A stretch of 64,000 bases of DNA from contig OY282430.1 of the NCBI GenBank assembly GCA_958296025.1, positions 1,302,001 to 1,366,000 on the forward strand, in the 5' to 3' direction. The position numbers and the translations under genes were made by a program. The stretch is from an uncultured Pseudomonadales bacterium. GTDB lineage: Bacteria; Pseudomonadota; Gammaproteobacteria; Pseudomonadales; Azotimanducaceae. The notes below the pieces were generated by a model that worked only from the letters and a program-made list of their open reading frames with translations, did no database searches and had not been told where the DNA came from. Positions within the stretch are counted from its first letter, which is position 1. Each line of letters begins with the position of its first letter. Positions 45,530 through 55,105 of the stretch are shown here, one piece after another.

Positions 45530-46819
45530 ATGCGTAGAATCCGAGAACTCTTCGCCGACCGCCGCGTTTTCGCTTGGGCGCTCTACGATTGGGCGAACTC
45601 CGTGTTCGCCACCACCATCATCGCCGGCTTCTTTCCCGTCTTCTTCAAGCAGTACTGGAGCGCCGGGGCGGATGCGGTGGTCAGCACGGCGCGGCTGGGG
45701 TTCGCCAACTCCCTGGGCAGCGCCTTTCTGCTAATCGCGGCGCCGGTGCTGGGCGCGATGGCCGACGGCAGCGGCGCCCGCAAGCGGTTTCTTGGCGTCT
45801 TCACCCTGCTGGGCGTGGTCATGTCGGCGGGCCTGTGGTTCGTCTCGGAAGGGGATTGGGCCACCGCCTCCTTGGTGTACGTCCTGGCCTCGGCGGGTTT
45901 CTCCGGCGCCATCGTCTTCTATGACGCGCTCATCGTGTCGGTCAGCAAGCCCGATCGATACGACGAGGTGTCCGCATTCGGCTTTTCCCTTGGCTATATC
46001 GGCGGTGGGGTGCTGTTTGCGGTGAATGTGGCGATGACGCTGTGGCCGGAGGCGTTTGGCCTGTCCGGGGCGGCGGAGGCGGTGCGTCTTTCCTTCGTTA
46101 CCGTGGCGGTCTGGTGGCTGATCTTCTCCGTCCCGCTGTTTCGGATGGTGCCGGAGCCGCCGCAGCTTGGCGGCGCGGGCGTTGCTTCCGGCGCCGCCGC
46201 GGTCACATCGGGCGCCATCGCCGGGCTGCGCTCCTTGGCGAACACCTTCCGGGAATACCGCGCCCATCGCATGGCGGGCCTGTTCCTGCTGGCCTACTTC
46301 TTCTACATTGACGGCGTTCACACCATCATCCGCATGGCGGTGGACTACGGGCTTTCCCTCGGCTTCCCTTCGCAAAGCCTCGTTACCGCCTTGCTCATCA
46401 CGCAGTTCATAGGCTTCCCCGCCGCCTTGGCGTTTGGCTTGGCGGCCAATCGGCTCGGCCCCAAGCCTACGCTCTACTTCGGTGTGGCGGTCTATGTCGG
46501 CGTCACGGTTTACGCCTACTTTCTGTCCTCCGTGGCGGAGTTCTACATACTGGCCGCCGTGGTGGGGCTGGTGCAGGGCGGTGTGCAGGCCATCTCCCGG
46601 TCCCTCTACGCTCGCTTCGTGCCCCCCGCGCAAAGCGGCGAGTTCTTCGGCTTCTTCAACATGCTCGGCCGCTTCGCCGCCATCATCGGCCCCGCCTTGG
46701 TGGCCATCACCGGCCTGCTCACGGGCAGTTCCCGGTTGGGGATTCTGTCGGTGGCGACGGTGCTGATCATCGGGATGGTGCTGTTGGGCTTTGTGCGGGA
46801 GAGTGAAAGCAAGCATTAA
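45530..46819 (+). CDS. MFS transporter, UMF1 (Atg22-like) family
   Basis: 429 residues, about 12 membrane helices. The start FAWALYDWANSVFATTIIAG is the UMF1 signature, and an internal TM segment FLLAYFFYIDGVHTIIRM is also typical. Related eukaryotic Atg22 proteins export amino acids from vacuoles; bacterial substrates are mostly unknown. ATG 45530 directly follows AGGAAG, leaving no spacing, so GTG 45485 remains possible. Confidence 0.85.
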   Translation: MRRIRELFADRRVFAWALYDWANSVFATTIIAGFFPVFFKQYWSAGADAVVSTARLGFANSLGSAFLLIAAPVLGAMADGSGARKRFLGVFTLLGVVMSAGLWFVSEGDWATASLVYVLASAGFSGAIVFYDALIVSVSKPDRYDEVSAFGFSLGYIGGGVLFAVNVAMTLWPEAFGLSGAAEAVRLSFVTVAVWWLIFSVPLFRMVPEPPQLGGAGVASGAAAVTSGAIAGLRSLANTFREYRAHRMAGLFLLAYFFYIDGVHTIIRMAVDYGLSLGFPSQSLVTALLITQFIGFPAALAFGLAANRLGPKPTLYFGVAVYVGVTVYAYFLSSVAEFYILAAVVGLVQGGVQAISRSLYARFVPPAQSGEFFGFFNMLGRFAAIIGPALVAITGLLTGSSRLGILSVATVLIIGMVLLGFVRESESKH

Positions 46820-47030
46820 GCCAGCTTTGACAAATGCTGGTAGCGAAACTTCTTCGCCACCCTGAAGGCGGGTGCGAAATCCGGCACTTTGCAGCGGCTG
46901 TTCCTCACGTGCGTTTCGCCCAAGTGTTCCACGGCTGGGAGCTGATGCGCCGTTCGCAGATGCGCAGCGCCGCGTTGGGCTCGGATGGCGTCTCGGATGC
47001 GCTTCGGGATTGCTGGAAAACGCCCTGCGT

Positions 47031-47900
47031 TCAACGGAATCTTGTCTGGCCATGCTCCGCTGATAAGGACGGTGCGTTGCCTCGGACGATAACCGCTAAG
47101 GCCGTTCCGACCCGATCTGCACTTGCCGTTTCCGTGCTGCTGGCCTCTGCCTCGGCAGCTGCCGCCGCCACGACGATGCCGAGGCCGCGACCGCTGCCGT
47201 CACGGATTTCTTCACCAACGGATGGCGGTGCGCCAGACCATCCAAGGCGCGTTAAACGACGTTTGACTTTGCCGCGATGCTGCGCCCGGGCGACCACCTC
47301 CTGGCCTAGGTAGCAACCCTTGGTGAAGCTGACTGCGCCGAGTTCGTCCAAGGCGAGCATTTGCGGCAGGAAGGCGCCGGAGGTGGCGGCTTCCAGCCAG
47401 ACTTCGCGGCGCTGCATGGCGGCGTGGCGCCATTGGGCCGCGGTGATGGCCGGAGTGTTTTCGAGGGGGCTTGGCGGATCGCTAGGGTTGCCGCCGGCCT
47501 GCGGGGCGTCGGACCGTTCCAAGGCGAGCACTTGCCGCTCGGCGTCGAGGCTTAGGGCGGATGCGCCTAGAGACAAGCCGATGGCGCCGATGAGCGTGTG
47601 GTCCCCGGTCAAGTCCGCCGCTTTGGTTTTGGAGAAGGCCAGGTAGGGGCGCAGAAACGCCAGCGTAACGGGACAGAGGGTTCGGTGCAGCAGCAGCAGG
47701 ACGCGCTGCCTGTCGCGCCAGGCGTAGCCCGTGAGCAGGGTGCGTCCCTTGAGGTTGCACATGGCGGTGAAGGCGGGTTTTTCGCCTAAGGCGTTTGCGT
47801 CGGTCGTCAAGTAGCCCTGCAGGAATGGGGCGGCGTCCGGGCCATCGAAGCACAGCAGCCCCAAATCGTCCAAATGCAGTGCGCCCTTGACCTTGGCCAT
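47031..47900 (-). CDS. ygfZ: tRNA-modifying/folate-binding protein YgfZ
   Basis: 289 residues. The family signature KGCYLGQEVVAR is present, with LKGRTLLTGYAW upstream. It resembles the T-protein fold, binds folate and supports Fe-S enzymes such as MiaB. ATG 47900 lies just after GAGGAGGG; the frame extends upstream without homology. Divergent from sdhE, as in other gammaproteobacteria. The C terminus has an Ala/Glu-rich stretch. Confidence 0.92.
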   Translation of the reverse strand: MAKVKGALHLDDLGLLCFDGPDAAPFLQGYLTTDANALGEKPAFTAMCNLKGRTLLTGYAWRDRQRVLLLLHRTLCPVTLAFLRPYLAFSKTKAADLTGDHTLIGAIGLSLGASALSLDAERQVLALERSDAPQAGGNPSDPPSPLENTPAITAAQWRHAAMQRREVWLEAATSGAFLPQMLALDELGAVSFTKGCYLGQEVVARAQHRGKVKRRLTRLGWSGAPPSVGEEIRDGSGRGLGIVVAAAAAEAEASSTETASADRVGTALAVIVRGNAPSLSAEHGQTRFR

Positions 47901-48137
47901 CCCGCCCTCCTCATCCTCCGGCATGGTTGCGTCCACGCCGGGCGGATGTCTGCAGCAAATTTGCGAACCTGTCCATTGCCAGCCCCTTGTCGATTGGCGC
48001 AGGATTGTTGCCGGCTTTTGCGTTTCTGTCGAGTCAGGAGGCCCGCAACGATGGACGGCTGCACACCAAGCGCCCATTTGCCCCTCGGCAACGCCGCTTT
48101 GTTTTCCTTGGCGTTTTCCTTGGTCTAGGGGGTGGGC

Positions 48138-48437
48138 ATGAACCCCAGTTCGATTAGTGGCGCCGCCAAGCCGGATGGTTCATTCCCCGCCGCCTCGGGC
48201 CGGATGGGCCGGCTGCGTTGGCGCAGCCGCCGGGGCATGGCGGAGGTGGAACTGAAGCTGCTGCCGTTCTTCGACCTTTGCTTTGCGCAGCTTTCCTCCG
48301 CCGACCAAGAAGCCTACGGCCGTTTGCTGGAGGCGGACGATTGGCAAATTCAGGATTGGCTGCAGGGCCGCGGCGAACCCGTCGAGGCGCCGTTGGCCCG
48401 CATCATCGGCCTGATCCGCAGCTTCGGGTCGGCTTAG
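48138..48437 (+). CDS. sdhE: FAD assembly factor SdhE
   Basis: 99 residues. The core SRRGMAEVELKLLPFFD holds the conserved RGMxE flavinylation motif; DWQIQDWLQGRGEP follows. It helps attach FAD to succinate dehydrogenase. The first 20 residues are extra compared with E. coli; ATG 48204 is an alternative start. Followed by ygfX, the usual pair. Confidence 0.92.
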   Translation: MNPSSISGAAKPDGSFPAASGRMGRLRWRSRRGMAEVELKLLPFFDLCFAQLSSADQEAYGRLLEADDWQIQDWLQGRGEPVEAPLARIIGLIRSFGSA

Positions 48438-48494
48438 GGCATCAAAGCCGTCCGTCTGTCGCGCTGCCGTTGTTGATCGTGGGAAATCGCGCCG

Positions 48495-48962
48495 ATGCGC
48501 CAAGATGTTTACCCCGCTCCGACCCTTGGTGGGTTCGAGGCAACGCGCCGGGACAGCACAGGGGTGACCGCCCGGTTTTTCCGTCCGCAGCGCCCGCCGG
48601 ACAGGGCGAGCCCGCTAGCGGAAAATTGGCTGGGGCAAACCTGCCGGATCGTTCCTCGCCGATTGCGTTGGCTGGCTTGGGCGTTGCAGTTGGCGGTGGC
48701 CTTGGCCGGCGGCTGGATCTGGTTTGGCAACGCCGGCGCCGCTTTGCTGGGGCTATGGGTCTGCCTCTGGCGGCCGCCCAAGGAATTGCTGGTGGAGATT
48801 CCCTTGCAGGTGCGTTGGGTGCGGCTGTCCGCTTATGCCGTCACCTGCAGGGGTGGCCCGGTTTGGCGCCGGCGGCGCACCCTGCGCATTTATCGGGATG
48901 AAATGCCGCCGGAAGCCTTCGCCCAACTGCGCCGTCAACTGAAGGACGCTTGCGTCCGATAG
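48495..48962 (+). CDS. ygfX: YgfX/CptA-family inner-membrane protein
   Basis: 155 residues with two adjacent hydrophobic helices (RWLAWALQLAVALAGGWIWF and ALLGLWVCLW). It matches the two-helix YgfX fold. In E. coli YgfX is next to sdhE and has been described as a toxin acting on cell division proteins. The position supports the identity more than the sequence does. Confidence 0.75.
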   Translation: MRQDVYPAPTLGGFEATRRDSTGVTARFFRPQRPPDRASPLAENWLGQTCRIVPRRLRWLAWALQLAVALAGGWIWFGNAGAALLGLWVCLWRPPKELLVEIPLQVRWVRLSAYAVTCRGGPVWRRRRTLRIYRDEMPPEAFAQLRRQLKDACVR

Positions 48963-48990
48963 GCGGCCGACAACGCAACTGAACCCCGAT

Positions 48991-50613
48991 CTATGCATGC
49001 AGTTGCCCGGCGTTCAGGAACAGGTGCTCCACCGCCCCAGGAAACAAAATGGTGTCCTTGGCCGGCGCCACGGGCTCCGGGTGGTCTAGGTTGAAGTGCA
49101 GGCCGCGGCTCTCGCGGCGCAGCATGGCGGAACGGATGATCAGGTCCGCCACGTCGATCAGATTGCGCAATTCGATCAGGTCGTTGCTCACCCGGTAGTG
49201 GCTGTAGTATTCATGCACCTCCTGCTTCAACAGGCGCACCCGGTGCAAGGCGCGCTCAAGGCGCTTGTTGGTGCGCACAATGCCGACGTAATCCCACATG
49301 AAGCGGCGCAACTCCTCCCAATTGTGGGCGATCACCACGTCCTCGTCGGAGTCGGTCACTTGGCTCTCGTCCCAATGGGGCGCCTCCACCGGCCGGTGCG
49401 GTGCGTTCAGTTGGGCGCGGATGGCGTCCGCCGCCGCCTCGGCGAAGACCAAGCATTCGAGCAGGGAGTTGCTGGCCAGGCGGTTCGCCCCATGCAGCCC
49501 CGTGCAGCTGACCTCGCCGATGGCGTACAGGCTGGGGATGTCGGTGCCGCCGTTCTGGTCCACCACCACACCGCCACAGGTGTAGTGGGCGGCGGGCACC
49601 ACCGGCACCGGCCCGCCGGCCAAGTCGAAGCCCAGCTCGCGGCAGCGGCGGACGATGGTGGGGAAGCGCTCCTCCACGAAGCGTCTGGGGCGGTGGCTGA
49701 TGTCGATGTAAACATGGTCCAGCCCCAAGCGCTTCATTTCATGGTCGATGGCCCGGGCGACGATGTCCCGGGGCGCCAGTTCGGCACGCGGATCGAACTT
49801 CGGCAGGAAGCGGCTGCCGTCGGGCAGGGTGAGCAGCCCGCCTTCGCCGCGCACCGCTTCGGAAATCAGGAAGGACTTGGCCTGCGGGTGATACAGGCAG
49901 GTGGGGTGGAATTGGATGAACTCCATGTTGGCGATGCGACAGCCCGCCCGCCAAGCCATGGCGATGCCGTCGCCGGTGGAGCTGTCCGGATTGCTGGTGT
50001 ACAGATAGACCTTGCTGGCGCCGCCAGTGGCCAGGATGACGAAACGCGCTTGGAATACCTCCACCCGTCCCGTGCTGCGGTTCAGCACATAGGCGCCGGC
50101 GCAACGGTTGCCCTGCCGGCCCAACTGGCTCAGGTTGATGAGGTCGATGGCCACTCGGTCGTTGAACAGCTCGATTTGCGGATGATCCAGCGCACCTTGG
50201 GTGAGCTTGGCGAGCACCGCTTGGCCGGTGGCGTCCGCCACATGCAGGATGCGGCGGAAGGAGTGGCCGCCTTCCCGGGTGAGGTCGAATGCGTCGCCGC
50301 TGCCATCGAAGGTGACGCCACGGCTGCGCAAGCGGTTGATGGCGTGGTGCGCCCGGGAAACGGTCAAGCGCACGATGTCCTCATCGCATAGACTGGCCCC
50401 GGCGGCGATGGTGTCCTTGGCGTGCGCCTCGACGCTGTCGTCCGGGGCCGTCACCGCCGCCACCCCGCCTTGCGCCCACTGGGATGAACTGGCCTCCAAG
50501 CCGTCCTTGCAGAGCACCGTCACCCGCACATGGGGGGCTAAGTTCAAGGCGGCCGACAGCCCGGCTGCGCCGCCGCCGATGATGAGCACGTCTGTTGCGA
50601 AGCGTTGGGTCAT
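48991..50613 (-). CDS. nadB: L-aspartate oxidase
   Basis: 540 residues. FAD site IGGGAAGLSAALNLAP, SSQWAQGGVAAV, AHYTCGGVVVDQNGGTDI, and GANRLASNSLLECLVFAE. It oxidises aspartate to iminoaspartate for NAD synthesis with NadA. ATG 50613. The 3' end converges on ygfX. Confidence 0.96.
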   Translation of the reverse strand: MTQRFATDVLIIGGGAAGLSAALNLAPHVRVTVLCKDGLEASSSQWAQGGVAAVTAPDDSVEAHAKDTIAAGASLCDEDIVRLTVSRAHHAINRLRSRGVTFDGSGDAFDLTREGGHSFRRILHVADATGQAVLAKLTQGALDHPQIELFNDRVAIDLINLSQLGRQGNRCAGAYVLNRSTGRVEVFQARFVILATGGASKVYLYTSNPDSSTGDGIAMAWRAGCRIANMEFIQFHPTCLYHPQAKSFLISEAVRGEGGLLTLPDGSRFLPKFDPRAELAPRDIVARAIDHEMKRLGLDHVYIDISHRPRRFVEERFPTIVRRCRELGFDLAGGPVPVVPAAHYTCGGVVVDQNGGTDIPSLYAIGEVSCTGLHGANRLASNSLLECLVFAEAAADAIRAQLNAPHRPVEAPHWDESQVTDSDEDVVIAHNWEELRRFMWDYVGIVRTNKRLERALHRVRLLKQEVHEYYSHYRVSNDLIELRNLIDVADLIIRSAMLRRESRGLHFNLDHPEPVAPAKDTILFPGAVEHLFLNAGQLHA

Positions 50614-50779
50614 GCCTAAGTCAAACCGCGGTCATTGTCTGCTGCAAGAAGAAGAAACTAGCAAAACGCCCCAATCCGTCAAGTGCGATGTTGGCGACTA
50701 ACGCCGGACGGCCTTGCGAAATCAAGCCGATTGGGCGGCCATCTTGATGGCGTACCCGGAAATTGGCGCAAGACTGGCG

Positions 50780-50808
50780 TTGCAAATCCGGTGCCGCTTC
50801 GCTACCAT
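50780..50808 (+). promoter_or_regulatory. Promoter of rplM-rpsI
   Basis: TTGCAA (50780-50785), 17-base spacer, TACCAT (50803-50808), 35 bases before the rplM ATG. Confidence 0.5.
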
Positions 50809-50842
50809 TCGCGCCTTGTCAATTCGGGTTAAGTCAGTACGC

Positions 50843-51271
50843 ATGAAGACCGTCAGTTTGCGCGCTCAGGACGCAACTCGTGGTTGGTACGTCGTGGACG
50901 CCAGCAACCGCACCTTGGGCCGCCTCGCTTCGGCGGTGGCCCACCGCCTGCGCGGTAAGCACAAGCCGGAGTACACGCCCCATGTGGACGCGGGGGACTA
51001 CATCATCGTCATCAATGCGGCGCAAGTGCGGGTCACCGGTAACAAGGAGCAGAACAAGCTCTACCACCGGCACAGCGGCTATCCCGGCGGCATCAAGACC
51101 ACCAGCCTCGGCAAGTTGCGGGCCACCCACCCGGAGCGCATCATCGAGAAGGCCGTCAAGGGCATGCTGCCGCGCAATCCCTTGGGCCGGATGGTGTTCC
51201 GCAAGCTCAAGGTCTATGCCGGCCCCAGCCATCCCCACGCCGCGCAGCAGCCGGAACCTCTGGAAATTTGA
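50843..51271 (+). CDS. rplM: Large ribosomal subunit protein uL13
   Basis: 142 residues, standard length. [46 protein letters not shown] and [10 protein letters not shown] are all diagnostic. ATG 50843 is chosen by homology; the upstream open frame is not conserved. Forms an operon with rpsI, followed by petABC. Confidence 0.97.
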   Translation: MKTVSLRAQDATRGWYVVDASNRTLGRLASAVAHRLRGKHKPEYTPHVDAGDYIIVINAAQVRVTGNKEQNKLYHRHSGYPGGIKTTSLGKLRATHPERIIEKAVKGMLPRNPLGRMVFRKLKVYAGPSHPHAAQQPEPLEI

Positions 51272-51324
51272 CCGGCGCTTCGGGGTTGGAAAAACGCCAA
51301 GCAAACGCAGCATACGGAGACATC

Positions 51325-51717
51325 GTGGCAACAGAAGCACACTACGGCACCGGCCGGCGCAAAACCTCCTCGGCGCGGGTCTTCATCCGCAGCGGGGAGG
51401 GCAGGATCACCGTCAACAGGCAGCCTCTTGACAACTATTTCGGGCGCGAGACCGCGCGCATGATCGTGCGCCAGCCGTTGGAAGTGGCGGAGTTAACGGA
51501 TTTGGTGGATGTGGAGATCAGCGTTCGTGGCGGCGGCAATTCCGGGCAGGCCGGCGCCATCCGTCACGGCATCGCCAGGGCCCTACTGCAGCGGGACGAG
51601 GCGTTGCGCAAGCCGTTGCGCAAGGAGGGCTTCCTGACGAGGGACGCCCGTGCGGTGGAGCGCAAGAAAGTGGGCCTGCACAAGGCGCGCAAGCGTCCGC
51701 AATACTCCAAGCGCTAG
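51325..51717 (+). CDS. rpsI: Small ribosomal subunit protein uS9
   Basis: 130 residues. [14 protein letters not shown] at the start, [19 protein letters not shown] in the middle and the C-terminal [12 protein letters not shown]-type tail that reaches the P site are conserved. GTG 51325 is 5 bases after GGAGA; earlier in-frame codons do not match the family. Confidence 0.96.
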   Translation: MATEAHYGTGRRKTSSARVFIRSGEGRITVNRQPLDNYFGRETARMIVRQPLEVAELTDLVDVEISVRGGGNSGQAGAIRHGIARALLQRDEALRKPLRKEGFLTRDARAVERKKVGLHKARKRPQYSKR

Positions 51718-51746
51718 TTTTGCCCGAGCGCCGGGAAACTGCACCA

Positions 51747-51815
51747 ATGAACCGAGTTCGCCTGTCCCTTAAACGCGGATTGGCCTTCATGGGGAAGGGA
51801 GCCGCCAAGCCTTGA
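51747..51815 (+). CDS. Possible 22-codon leader frame overlapping petA start
   Basis: ATG 51747 opens a frame of 22 residues (MNRVRLSLKRGLAFMGKGAA, then KP) that stops at TGA 51813-51815, overlapping the petA start as TTGA. It could couple translation into the weak TTG start of petA. No homologue known to me; chance is possible. Confidence 0.3.
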   Translation: MNRVRLSLKRGLAFMGKGAAKP

Positions 51816-52444
51816 GTGCGGAAACCTTCAGCACGGACGATGCCGGCGGCCAGCCGGACAATCGGCAGCGGCGCTACTTCCTGATCGGCGCGAATGTCGC
51901 CATCGGCGCAGTGGCTGCCGTGGGCGCCGCCGTTCCCTTTGTGTATTCCTGGCTGCCCAGCGCCAAGGCAAGAGCCGCCGGCGCCCCGGTCAGCATCGAC
52001 ATCTCCAAACTGCGCCCCGGCGAGATGCTCGGCCCCATCCCCGCTTGGCGCGGCAAGCCGGTGTTCGTGGTCATGCGGGACGAGGCGACGGTGAAGCGTC
52101 TTGAGCAATCCGACCCCAACCTGGCGGATCCGGATTCGCAAAACCAAGACATGCAGCCAGAGTACGCCCGCAACGCTTGGCGTTCCCGCCGGCCGGAGAT
52201 CGGCATCTACCTCGGCCTTTGCACCCACTTGGGGTGTTCGCCGAAGTACTACGGCGCCGTGCAGCCGGAGGACTTTGACGAAAATTGGCGCGGCGGCTTC
52301 TTTTGCCCTTGCCACGGCTCCCGCTTTGACTTGGCCGGGCGCGTGGTCAAGGCTGTGCCGGCGCCGGACAACTTGGAGGTGCCGCCGCACCGTTTCGCAT
52401 CCCCCGGCGTGGTTGTCATTGGCGAGGACGAGGAAATCGCTTGA
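51812..52444 (+). CDS. petA: Ubiquinol-cytochrome c reductase, Rieske iron-sulfur subunit
   Basis: 210 residues. Starts with TTG (51812), about 11 bases after GGAAGGGAG. A membrane anchor (FLIGANVAIGAVAAVGAAVP) is followed by the Rieske domain with cluster ligands in CTHLGCSPKYY and CPCHGSRFD. Cytochrome bc1 complex, periplasmic side of the inner membrane. Its stop overlaps the petB start (TGATG). Confidence 0.96.
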   Translation: MSAETFSTDDAGGQPDNRQRRYFLIGANVAIGAVAAVGAAVPFVYSWLPSAKARAAGAPVSIDISKLRPGEMLGPIPAWRGKPVFVVMRDEATVKRLEQSDPNLADPDSQNQDMQPEYARNAWRSRRPEIGIYLGLCTHLGCSPKYYGAVQPEDFDENWRGGFFCPCHGSRFDLAGRVVKAVPAPDNLEVPPHRFASPGVVVIGEDEEIA

Positions 52445-53709
52445 TGGAACCGCTAGGGGGCAGAATCCCGCGTCTTTGGGGCGCGTTCGTCGGTTGGCTG
52501 GACGAGCGCTTCCCGGCGACGGAGACTTGGGAGTACCACCTTTCCAAATACTACGCACCCAAGAACCACAACTTTTGGTACTTGATGGGCTGGTTGGCCA
52601 CCGTGATGCTGGTCAACCAGCTGCTCACCGGCATCTGGCTGACCATGAGCTACATCCCCAGCGGGGAGGGCGCCTTCGCCTCGGTGGAGTACATCATGCG
52701 CGACGTGGAGTTTGGTTGGCTGCTGCGCTACCTGCACTCCACTGGGGCCTCGGCGTTGTTCATCGTCGTCTATCTGCACATCTTCCGCGGGCTGATGTAC
52801 GGCTCCTACCGCAAGCCCCGGGAGCTGCTGTGGCTGATCGGCATGGCCATCTACTTGGTTTTGATGGCGGAGGGCTTCTTCGGCTACCTGCTGCCTTGGG
52901 GCAACATGTCCTATTGGGGGGCGCAAGTCATCGTTTCGCTGTTCGGGGCCGTTCCATTCGTCGGCCCGGGCCTGATGGAGTGGATCCGCGGGGACTTCCT
53001 CATGTCGGAGATCACCCTCAACCGCTTCTTCGCCCTGCATGTGGTGGCCCTGCCGCTGTTGTTGGTGATGTTGGTGTTCGTCCACTTCGTGGCCCTGCAC
53101 CATGTGGGCTCCACGGCACCAGACGGGGCGGACATCAAAAAGCACAAGGACGCCGCCGGCAAGCCCTTGGACGGGGTGGCCTTCTGGCCCTACACCGTCA
53201 CCCATGACGTACACGCCACCGTGGTCTTCCTGTTCATCTTCTGCGCGGTGGTCTTCTTTGCGCCGGAGATGGGCGGCTACTTTCTAGAGAAGCCCAACTT
53301 CGAGATGGCCAATCCGCTCAAGACGCCGGAGCACATCGCGCCGGTTTGGTACTACACACCCTTCTACGCCATGCTGCGCGCCGTCACCTATCCGCTTTTC
53401 GGCGTGCCGGCCAAGTTTTGGGGGCTGGTGGTCATGGCCGCCGCCATCATCATCCCGGCCATGCTGCCTTGGCTGGACCGCAGCCGGGTGGCGTCCATGC
53501 GCTGCAAAGGCTTGGCGTCGAAGACGATGCTGGGCATTTTCGTGGTCAGCTTCTTCATCCTCGGCTACTTAGGCTTGACGCCGCCGTCGCCTTGGGCCAC
53601 CGCCTTGGCCCAGGTCTGCACGATGCTGTACTTCGCCTACTTCGTGCTCATGCCTTGGTACACTCAGGTGGAGAAGACCAAGCCGCCCCCGGAACGGGTG
53701 ACCATGTGA
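52444..53709 (+). CDS. petB: Cytochrome b of the bc1 complex
   Basis: 421 residues. Eight membrane helices with haem-binding His pairs (LRYLHSTGASALFIVVYLHI and FALHVVALPLLLVMLVFVHF) and the PEWY-like quinol-site loop after WYYTPFY. It transfers electrons from quinol across the membrane. ATG 52444 overlaps the petA stop; the stop overlaps petC (TGATG). Confidence 0.97.
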   Translation: MEPLGGRIPRLWGAFVGWLDERFPATETWEYHLSKYYAPKNHNFWYLMGWLATVMLVNQLLTGIWLTMSYIPSGEGAFASVEYIMRDVEFGWLLRYLHSTGASALFIVVYLHIFRGLMYGSYRKPRELLWLIGMAIYLVLMAEGFFGYLLPWGNMSYWGAQVIVSLFGAVPFVGPGLMEWIRGDFLMSEITLNRFFALHVVALPLLLVMLVFVHFVALHHVGSTAPDGADIKKHKDAAGKPLDGVAFWPYTVTHDVHATVVFLFIFCAVVFFAPEMGGYFLEKPNFEMANPLKTPEHIAPVWYYTPFYAMLRAVTYPLFGVPAKFWGLVVMAAAIIIPAMLPWLDRSRVASMRCKGLASKTMLGIFVVSFFILGYLGLTPPSPWATALAQVCTMLYFAYFVLMPWYTQVEKTKPPPERVTM

Positions 53710-54428
53710 TGAAGGCTTGGGGTTTGCTGGTGGCGGCGCTCTGGGCGCCGGCGGCCCTTTCGGCGGAAACCGGCTGGCCCATGCTGCCGGTGTCGCCGGA
53801 TCTGGAGGACAAGACCTCCCTGCAGCGCGGCTTCGCCCTGTACGCCAACTATTGCCTAGGCTGCCACTCGCTGCGCTTTCAACGCTACGAGCGCACCGCC
53901 GATGATCTGGGCGTTTCCCATGAGGCGGTGTTGGACCGAGTGGTTTTCACGCGCCAGAAGATCGGCGAGCAGATCACCACGGCCATGAGCCCGGAAAGCG
54001 CCAAGGTTTGGTTCGGGGCGGCGCCCCCGGATCTGACCCTGGTGTCCCGGGTGCGCAGCCCGGAATGGATCTACAACTACCTGAAAACCTTCTATGTTGA
54101 CGAATCCAGGCCCTTTGGCGTGAACAACAAGGTCTTCGAGAACGTCGGCATGCCGCATGCGCTCATTGGCCTGCAAGGGGTGCAGCGGGAGGCTTGCGCA
54201 TCGGGGGCGGAACCCTGCCAGGAGTTGGCGGTGGACCCGAATTCGGGTCTGCTGACCGCACAGCAGTACGACCAAGCGGTTTACGACTTGGTCAATTTCC
54301 TGCACTACGTCGGTGAGCCCATGCGCTTGGAGCGGCAACGCCTTGGCATCTACGTTCTAGCCTTTCTGGTCTTCTTCGGCGTGTTTACCTATCTGTTGAA
54401 TCGGGAAATCTGGAAGGATGTGCATTAG
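53709..54428 (+). CDS. petC: Cytochrome c1 of the bc1 complex
   Basis: 239 residues with a signal peptide (GLLVAALWAPAALSAE). Haem attachment CLGCH, axial Met in VGMPHAL, and a C-terminal membrane anchor (LGIYVLAFLVFFGVFTYLL). It passes electrons to soluble cytochrome c. Its stop TAG overlaps the sspA GTG. Confidence 0.96.
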   Translation: MKAWGLLVAALWAPAALSAETGWPMLPVSPDLEDKTSLQRGFALYANYCLGCHSLRFQRYERTADDLGVSHEAVLDRVVFTRQKIGEQITTAMSPESAKVWFGAAPPDLTLVSRVRSPEWIYNYLKTFYVDESRPFGVNNKVFENVGMPHALIGLQGVQREACASGAEPCQELAVDPNSGLLTAQQYDQAVYDLVNFLHYVGEPMRLERQRLGIYVLAFLVFFGVFTYLLNREIWKDVH

Positions 54429-55096
54429 TGGCTAGGACCGCCGCGTCCTCGCAGGTTGATCCGTTGAGCCTGCTTTCCGGGCGCTCCACCATGACGTTGT
54501 TTTCCGATGGGCGGGACCACTATTCCCATCGGGTGCGCTTGGTGTTGGCGGAAAAAGGCGTCACCGTCGAGGTGGTGGATGCCGACGAGTACAACAAGCC
54601 GGAGGACCTGCACGAAGTCAATCCGTACAACAGCCTGCCGACCTTGGTGGACCGGGACCTGTCGCTCTATGACTCCCGGGTCATCATTGAGTATTTGGAC
54701 GAGCGCTTCCCGCATCCCCCCTTGTTGCCGGTATATCCCGTGCAGCGCGCCCTCGCCCGGCTGTGGATGTTCAGGGTGGAGAAGGAGTGGAGCAGCAAGA
54801 TAGACCTGCTGACGACGCACCCGGCGGATGAGGCCACCGTGCTCCGCACCAAGAGCGAACTGCGCGAGGGCATCATCGCCACGTCGCCCATTTTCAGCCA
54901 GAAGCCCTTCTTCATGAATGACGAGCTGACCTTGGTGGATTGCTGCGTCGCGCCGATCTTTTGGCGTTTGAAGATGTGCGGCATCACCCTGCGGGACCGC
55001 TCCGCTAGGCCGTTGCGCAACTACATGCAGCGGATGTTTGAGCGGGACTCCTTCCGCCGCAGCCTCACCGAGGCCGAACTGGAAATGCAGGAATAG
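54428..55096 (+). CDS. sspA: Stringent starvation protein A
   Basis: 222 residues in a glutathione transferase-like fold. SHRVRLVLAEKGVTVEV, NPYNSLPTLVDRDLSLYDSRVIIEYLDERFPHPPL-type core and PIFWRL are conserved. It binds RNA polymerase under stress. GTG 54428 overlaps petC. The first 21 residues are extra; ATG 54491 is an alternative start. sspB, the usual next gene, is missing. Confidence 0.92.
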   Translation: MARTAASSQVDPLSLLSGRSTMTLFSDGRDHYSHRVRLVLAEKGVTVEVVDADEYNKPEDLHEVNPYNSLPTLVDRDLSLYDSRVIIEYLDERFPHPPLLPVYPVQRALARLWMFRVEKEWSSKIDLLTTHPADEATVLRTKSELREGIIATSPIFSQKPFFMNDELTLVDCCVAPIFWRLKMCGITLRDRSARPLRNYMQRMFERDSFRRSLTEAELEMQE

Positions 55097-55105
55097 GCTT
55101 CGGCC

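Noticed and set aside
46820-47030. Minus-strand frame ending FRVAKKFRYQHLSKLA between the UMF1 transporter and ygfZ
   Set aside because: It looks protein-like at its end but has no ribosome site and matches no family I know; a relic is possible.
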